Origin: Flavobacteriales bacterium UBA2669
GTDB taxonomy: Bacteria > Bacteroidota > Bacteroidia > Flavobacteriales_E > Vicingaceae
Direction: 5' to 3'
NCBI GenBank assembly: GCA_002359215.1
Contig: DEMN01000012.1
Coordinates: 372,001 to 436,000, forward strand
Length of the DNA: 64,000 nt
The notes beneath the pieces are model-generated. The model saw only the letters and a program-made list of their open reading frames with translations, was not told where the DNA came from and did not search any database. How positions within the stretch are numbered: the stretch's first letter is position 1; the number at the start of each line of letters is the position of its first letter. A program made the position numbers and the translations under genes. This document shows positions 60,445 through 64,000 of this stretch, one piece after another.

Positions 60445-61952
60445 GTATTCACCATATCAATAAAAACTGGATAGACTTAACGGTAGTTAATGAAATCATT
60501 AATCAAAATAAAAAATTACAACTTTCTGAAGATGCTACAACGGCTATAGAAAAATGTAGAAGCTATTTAGATGAAAAACTAAGCAGACACGATAAACCAA
60601 TTTATGGTATCAATACAGGTTTTGGTTCCTTATGCGATACCCAAATTTCCAATGACCAACTAGAGCAATTACAACGAAATTTAGTAATGTCGCACGCTTG
60701 CGGATTGGGAGAAGAAGTCCCTCAAGAAGTTGTTCAGTTGATGCTGTTGCTCAAAATTCAGGGATTAAGCTATGGCAATTCAGGTGTTCAGTTAGTAACC
60801 GTTCAGCGATTAATAGATTTTTATAATAATGGAGTTTATCCGGTGGTTTATCAGCAAGGTTCCTTAGGAGCTTCGGGCGATTTAGCTCCCTTGGCTCATT
60901 TATCATTACCCTTATTAGGCTTAGGCGAAGTAGTTGTTGAAGGTAAAAAATATTCAGCTGCTGAAATTAACAAAAAATTTAATTGGGAGCCCATACAATT
61001 GAAATCTAAAGAAGGATTGGCATTGCTTAACGGGACACAGTTTATGAGTGCTTACGGAGTTTATTCCTTGATGAAAGCTAAAAAAATGTCCACTTTTATG
61101 GATGTAGTGGCAGCTATTTCTTTAGAAGCGTATGATGGCAGAATTGAACCTTTTAATGAGTTAATTCATAAGGTAAGGCCACACAACGGACAATTTATTA
61201 CTTCAAGAAACATATTAAAAGTTATAGAAGGAAGTGAAATTGCTGCTCAAGATAAAAAACATGTTCAAGATCCTTATTCTTTTAGATGCATTCCGCAAGT
61301 TCATGGAGCTTCAAAAGATGTCATTACGCATGTACAAAAAGTGTTTGAAACAGAAATTAATTCGGTTACCGATAATCCAACTATTTTTCCTGAGGCTGAC
61401 GAGGTGATTTCAGCAGGAAATTTTCATGGACAACCTTTGGCAATGGCGTTAGATTATTTAGGAATTGCCATAGCAGAACTAGGAAGTGTTTCTGAAAGAA
61501 GAATTTACAAACTCATTGGCGGGACAAGAAATTTACCTCCATTTTTAGTAGCCAACCCGGGGTTAAACAGTGGTTTTATGATTCCTCAATATGCAGCAGC
61601 TTCTGTAGTAAGTCAAAACAAACAATTGGCTACTCCTTGCTCTGTAGATACGATAGATTCTTCCAACGGACAAGAAGACCATGTAAGTATGGGAGCTAAT
61701 GCAGCTACAAAAGTTGCCCGAATGATGGATAATTTAGAAAAGATTGTAGGAATAGAATTGCTAAATGCATCACAAGCATTGGCGTTTAGAAAACCGTTGA
61801 AATCATCTGGTTATATAGAAAATTTAATAGCAGCATATAGAAAAGAAGTGCCATTTGTAGAACAAGATATAGAAATGCAACCTGTTATTCAAAAAAGTAT
61901 AGCTTTTGTTAAAAATAAAGCACAGCAAACGGCATTAACTGATTTTTTATAA
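60441..61952 (+). CDS. hutH: histidine ammonia-lyase
   Basis: This 503-aa protein is a member of the aromatic amino-acid lyase family. The MIO-forming Ala-Ser-Gly lies at 144-146 within GSLGASGDLAPLAHLSLPLL, and the substrate-binding elements YGINTGFGSL, SYGNSGVQLV, NGTQFMSAYG and DNPTIFPEA are visible. It releases ammonia from histidine to give urocanate. The rest of the hut genes are not in this window. Overlap with hisS by 4 bp places the first degradation step in the same transcript as tRNA charging. Confidence 0.94.
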   Translation: MSIHHINKNWIDLTVVNEIINQNKKLQLSEDATTAIEKCRSYLDEKLSRHDKPIYGINTGFGSLCDTQISNDQLEQLQRNLVMSHACGLGEEVPQEVVQLMLLLKIQGLSYGNSGVQLVTVQRLIDFYNNGVYPVVYQQGSLGASGDLAPLAHLSLPLLGLGEVVVEGKKYSAAEINKKFNWEPIQLKSKEGLALLNGTQFMSAYGVYSLMKAKKMSTFMDVVAAISLEAYDGRIEPFNELIHKVRPHNGQFITSRNILKVIEGSEIAAQDKKHVQDPYSFRCIPQVHGASKDVITHVQKVFETEINSVTDNPTIFPEADEVISAGNFHGQPLAMALDYLGIAIAELGSVSERRIYKLIGGTRNLPPFLVANPGLNSGFMIPQYAAASVVSQNKQLATPCSVDTIDSSNGQEDHVSMGANAATKVARMMDNLEKIVGIELLNASQALAFRKPLKSSGYIENLIAAYRKEVPFVEQDIEMQPVIQKSIAFVKNKAQQTALTDFL

Positions 61953-61962
61953 ACTTATCGAC

Positions 61963-62382
61963 ATGAAAAATATACTTTTCATAACAGCAATAATTTTGAC
62001 TATGGCTTGCACACAACAATCACAAGAGAAAGAAGCTATATTAGAAGTGATGAGCCAACAAGAGCAAGATTGGAATAATGGAGACATTGATGCTTTTATG
62101 CAAGGCTATTGGTCGTCAGACTCATTAATGTTTGTCGGTAAAAATGGTATCAAATACGGTTGGCAAACTACTTTAGAGAATTATAAAAAATCGTATCCTG
62201 ATAAATCTACCATGGGCAAACTTTCTTTTACAATAGAAAAGTTGGAAGTGGAAAATCAGTCCGCTTTTATGCTAGGTAAATGGAATATTATTCGCGAAAG
62301 TGGAAATATTGGTGGCTATTTTACCCTCTATTGGAAAAAAATGGATGGAAAATGGTTGATAGTGTTAGATCATACCAGCTAA
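61963..62382 (+). CDS. lipoprotein of the SnoaL/DUF4440-like NTF2 fold
   Basis: The protein has 139 aa with a lipobox (ILTMAC, Cys16). The mature domain (EVMSQQEQDWNNGDIDAFMQ, YWSSDSLMFVGKNG ... WLIVLDHTS) follows the DUF4440/YybH pattern. Many such proteins are binding rather than catalytic. It begins 10 bp after hutH and may ride on the same transcript. Confidence 0.82.
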   Translation: MKNILFITAIILTMACTQQSQEKEAILEVMSQQEQDWNNGDIDAFMQGYWSSDSLMFVGKNGIKYGWQTTLENYKKSYPDKSTMGKLSFTIEKLEVENQSAFMLGKWNIIRESGNIGGYFTLYWKKMDGKWLIVLDHTS

Positions 62383-62520
62383 TTACTTTAAGTCTAAAAA
62401 TATGTTACATTTTTTTTTAGAAATCCAACATAAGCCTAAAGAATTGTTAATTATTAATCAACCTTTTAGAGGTTTAGTTCGTCTTTGTTTGGTATTTTTA
62501 ACACGACTAAACTAATTACT

Positions 62521-64000
62521 ATGAAAAAAACTAACATTTTATTATTGTTGATGCTTGTTTTTGTGTCAGCAACATTCTCTCAGTTAACACCTTTAAAAAA
62601 TACAAACCAGCTTAATAATAGTTCAACATCAGAGTCGTGTGGTTTTGACCATATGCATGATATGTTGTTAAGCTCTAACGCTGATTATCGCCAGAGGACG
62701 GAAGACTTTAACAATTTTATGAAATCTTACAATGCTCCAAAAAGTGGGGCAACTTATGTTGTTCCGGTAGTTGTTCATGTAATGCATAAAGGAGAAGCAG
62801 TTGGAACAGGAAGTAATATAAGTGAGGTAGATATTAATCAAGGGATTTTACAATTAAATGAAAGATTTAGAAAAATACCAGGCAGTTTAGGAGATGGAAA
62901 TGGTGTTGATGTTGATATAGAGTTCGCTTTAGCCGTTAGAGATCCTAATGGAAATTGCACTAATGGGATAGTTAGAGTGGATATGACGGGAAATTCAACT
63001 TACATGAATTTTGGAGTAAGAGCTCAAACATCCAATGGAATTACAGATGCTGCTTTAAAGGCTACTAGTAGATGGAATACACTTGAATATTATAACATTT
63101 ATTTAGTTTCAGAAATTGACGATAATGAATGTGGTTTTGGGATTCAGGGATATGCTTATTTTGCATCAGCTCATGGCCAATCTTATGACGGAATGGTTCA
63201 ATTAGGGTGTAAATTTGCACAATCAGGAAATACAACATTAACCCATGAGTTAGGTCATGCAATGAATTTGTACCATACTTTTGAGGGAGATAATAATGGA
63301 AACTCTTGTCCTTCTAATACTAACTGCTCTTCTCAAGGAGATAGATGTTGTGATACCCCACCTCACATAAGAAGTGCTAGCAATTGTGTAACTGGTACAA
63401 ACTCTTGTGACGGAGGTAGTTCAAAAGAATTGTTTATTCATAATTATATGGATTATTCTTCTGATGCTTGTCAGAGTGAATTTACAGCAGACCAAAAAGC
63501 AAGAGCAAATGCTGCTATTTCAGTAACAAGAGCTTCTTATTTAGCTGCTAATGGTAATATGAGTTTAGTTCCGCCATCTACTGCTGGAGTAGATTTTAGT
63601 GTTAGCAGTAGTGTTGTTTGTTTAGGGAGTCCGGTAACTTTTTATGATGAATCAACATGTATTCCTAATACCTATCAAAATGGAGGCTGGCCAAATATTA
63701 GTTTTTTATGGACTTTTGATGATGGGGTAAATACTCCAATTACTTCAACAGATCAAAACCCAACTATTAATTTTGCACAAGCAGGATCTTATGATGTAAC
63801 ACTTCAAATTACTAATGGTAGTGGAACAACTAGTTTAACCAAACCTGGCTTTGTTTCCGTTGCAAATGGAGTTCAATCTTCAACTTGTCAAAATACTTCT
63901 AGTAATACTGGAAATTTTGGTTATGCCATATCAAAAGTTGTTTTTAATACAATGAGTGCTACATCATCCTCAGGAACAAATGGAGGTTGGCAAGATTTAA
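62521..64000 (+). CDS. secreted M43 (pappalysin-like) metalloprotease with PKD domain, 3' partial
   Basis: An open frame of 493 codons runs off the window end. Signal peptide MKKTNILLLLMLVFVSATFS. The zinc site is HELGHAMNLYH (about 242-252), a perfect HExxHxxxLxH, and the Met-turn region is HNYMDYSSDAC. Cys pairs around the site (CPSNTNC, RCCDTPPH) are typical of cytophagalysin/pappalysin relatives. From about 355 a PKD-like domain follows (DFSVSSSVVCLGSPVTFYDE, then WTFDDG). In this phylum such proteases usually end in a type IX secretion signal, which would lie past the window. Confidence 0.9.
   Translation, partial: MKKTNILLLLMLVFVSATFSQLTPLKNTNQLNNSSTSESCGFDHMHDMLLSSNADYRQRTEDFNNFMKSYNAPKSGATYVVPVVVHVMHKGEAVGTGSNISEVDINQGILQLNERFRKIPGSLGDGNGVDVDIEFALAVRDPNGNCTNGIVRVDMTGNSTYMNFGVRAQTSNGITDAALKATSRWNTLEYYNIYLVSEIDDNECGFGIQGYAYFASAHGQSYDGMVQLGCKFAQSGNTTLTHELGHAMNLYHTFEGDNNGNSCPSNTNCSSQGDRCCDTPPHIRSASNCVTGTNSCDGGSSKELFIHNYMDYSSDACQSEFTADQKARANAAISVTRASYLAANGNMSLVPPSTAGVDFSVSSSVVCLGSPVTFYDESTCIPNTYQNGGWPNISFLWTFDDGVNTPITSTDQNPTINFAQAGSYDVTLQITNGSGTTSLTKPGFVSVANGVQSSTCQNTSSNTGNFGYAISKVVFNTMSATSSSGTNGGWQDL

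Noticed and set aside
1..64000. CRISPR array, rRNA operon, insertion sequence with transposase, replication origin
   Set aside because: I looked for regular spaced repeats, rRNA-like conserved words, transposase motifs and DnaA-box clusters and saw none.

Overview
The window reads as chromosome of a low-GC member of the Bacteroidota, most like the Flavobacteriales. Genes lack Shine-Dalgarno sequences. TAnnTTTG-type promoter boxes appear upstream of several genes. Families typical of the phylum are present: DUF6443/RHS proteins, DUF6249, CIS_TMP, S74-like tail-fibre C-termini, and M43 protease with PKD domain. I worked by eye only, so family names rest on recalled motifs, not on searches.

Region 1 (1-15.7 kb, + strand) is the distal half of an extracellular contractile injection system (eCIS). 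It holds the VgrG-like spike (cut by the window edge), gp25-like protein, two large baseplate wedge proteins, a small fibre-like protein, the CIS tape-measure protein, the AAA+ ATPase, a DUF4280 PAAR-like tip and a two-TM protein. Sheath, tube and LysM genes must lie upstream of the window. A broken four-helix-bundle (S23-like) gene, enclosed by inverted repeats, interrupts the operon.

Region 2 (15.7-22.4 kb) is the cargo bank. One + strand effector has a papain/CHAP-like C-terminus. Three - strand effectors share a DUF4157 module but have unrelated C-termini, one of them a second zinc-protease-like domain. A decayed DUF4157 fragment lies between them. All four intact effectors share a short N-terminal motif centred on DNRPE, the best candidate for a loading signal.

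Region 3 (22.7-34.3 kb) is one long + strand operon for a type II secretion/type IV pilus-like machine. It has pseudopilins, prepilin peptidase, GspE, secretin, a PilM/N-like fusion, PilO-like and PilP/GspC-like proteins, a lipoprotein, a MORN-like protein, a GspK-like protein fused to a beta-helix, and GspF.

Region 4 (34.5-49.9 kb) is a surface and toxin island. It has two giant RHS/YD proteins, a small repeat protein, a YadA-head-like protein, a toxin/immunity pair, an orphan toxin tip with its own immunity candidate inside local duplications, and a hydrolase/secreted-protein pair. A 58-bp copy of the gspF 3' end (51/58 identical) sits at the far side next to tRNA-Lys, so this 15.7-kb block looks inserted.

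Region 5 (50-64 kb) is mostly housekeeping. It carries a GNAT-like protein, SDR, MOSC, MmcQ/YjbR, QueD, ECF sigma/anti-sigma, DUF6249, the tyrosine-degradation pair hmgA and hpd (hpd carries an in-frame TAG), a second S23-like gene, hisS overlapping hutH, a lipoprotein and a secreted M43 metalloprotease that runs off the window.
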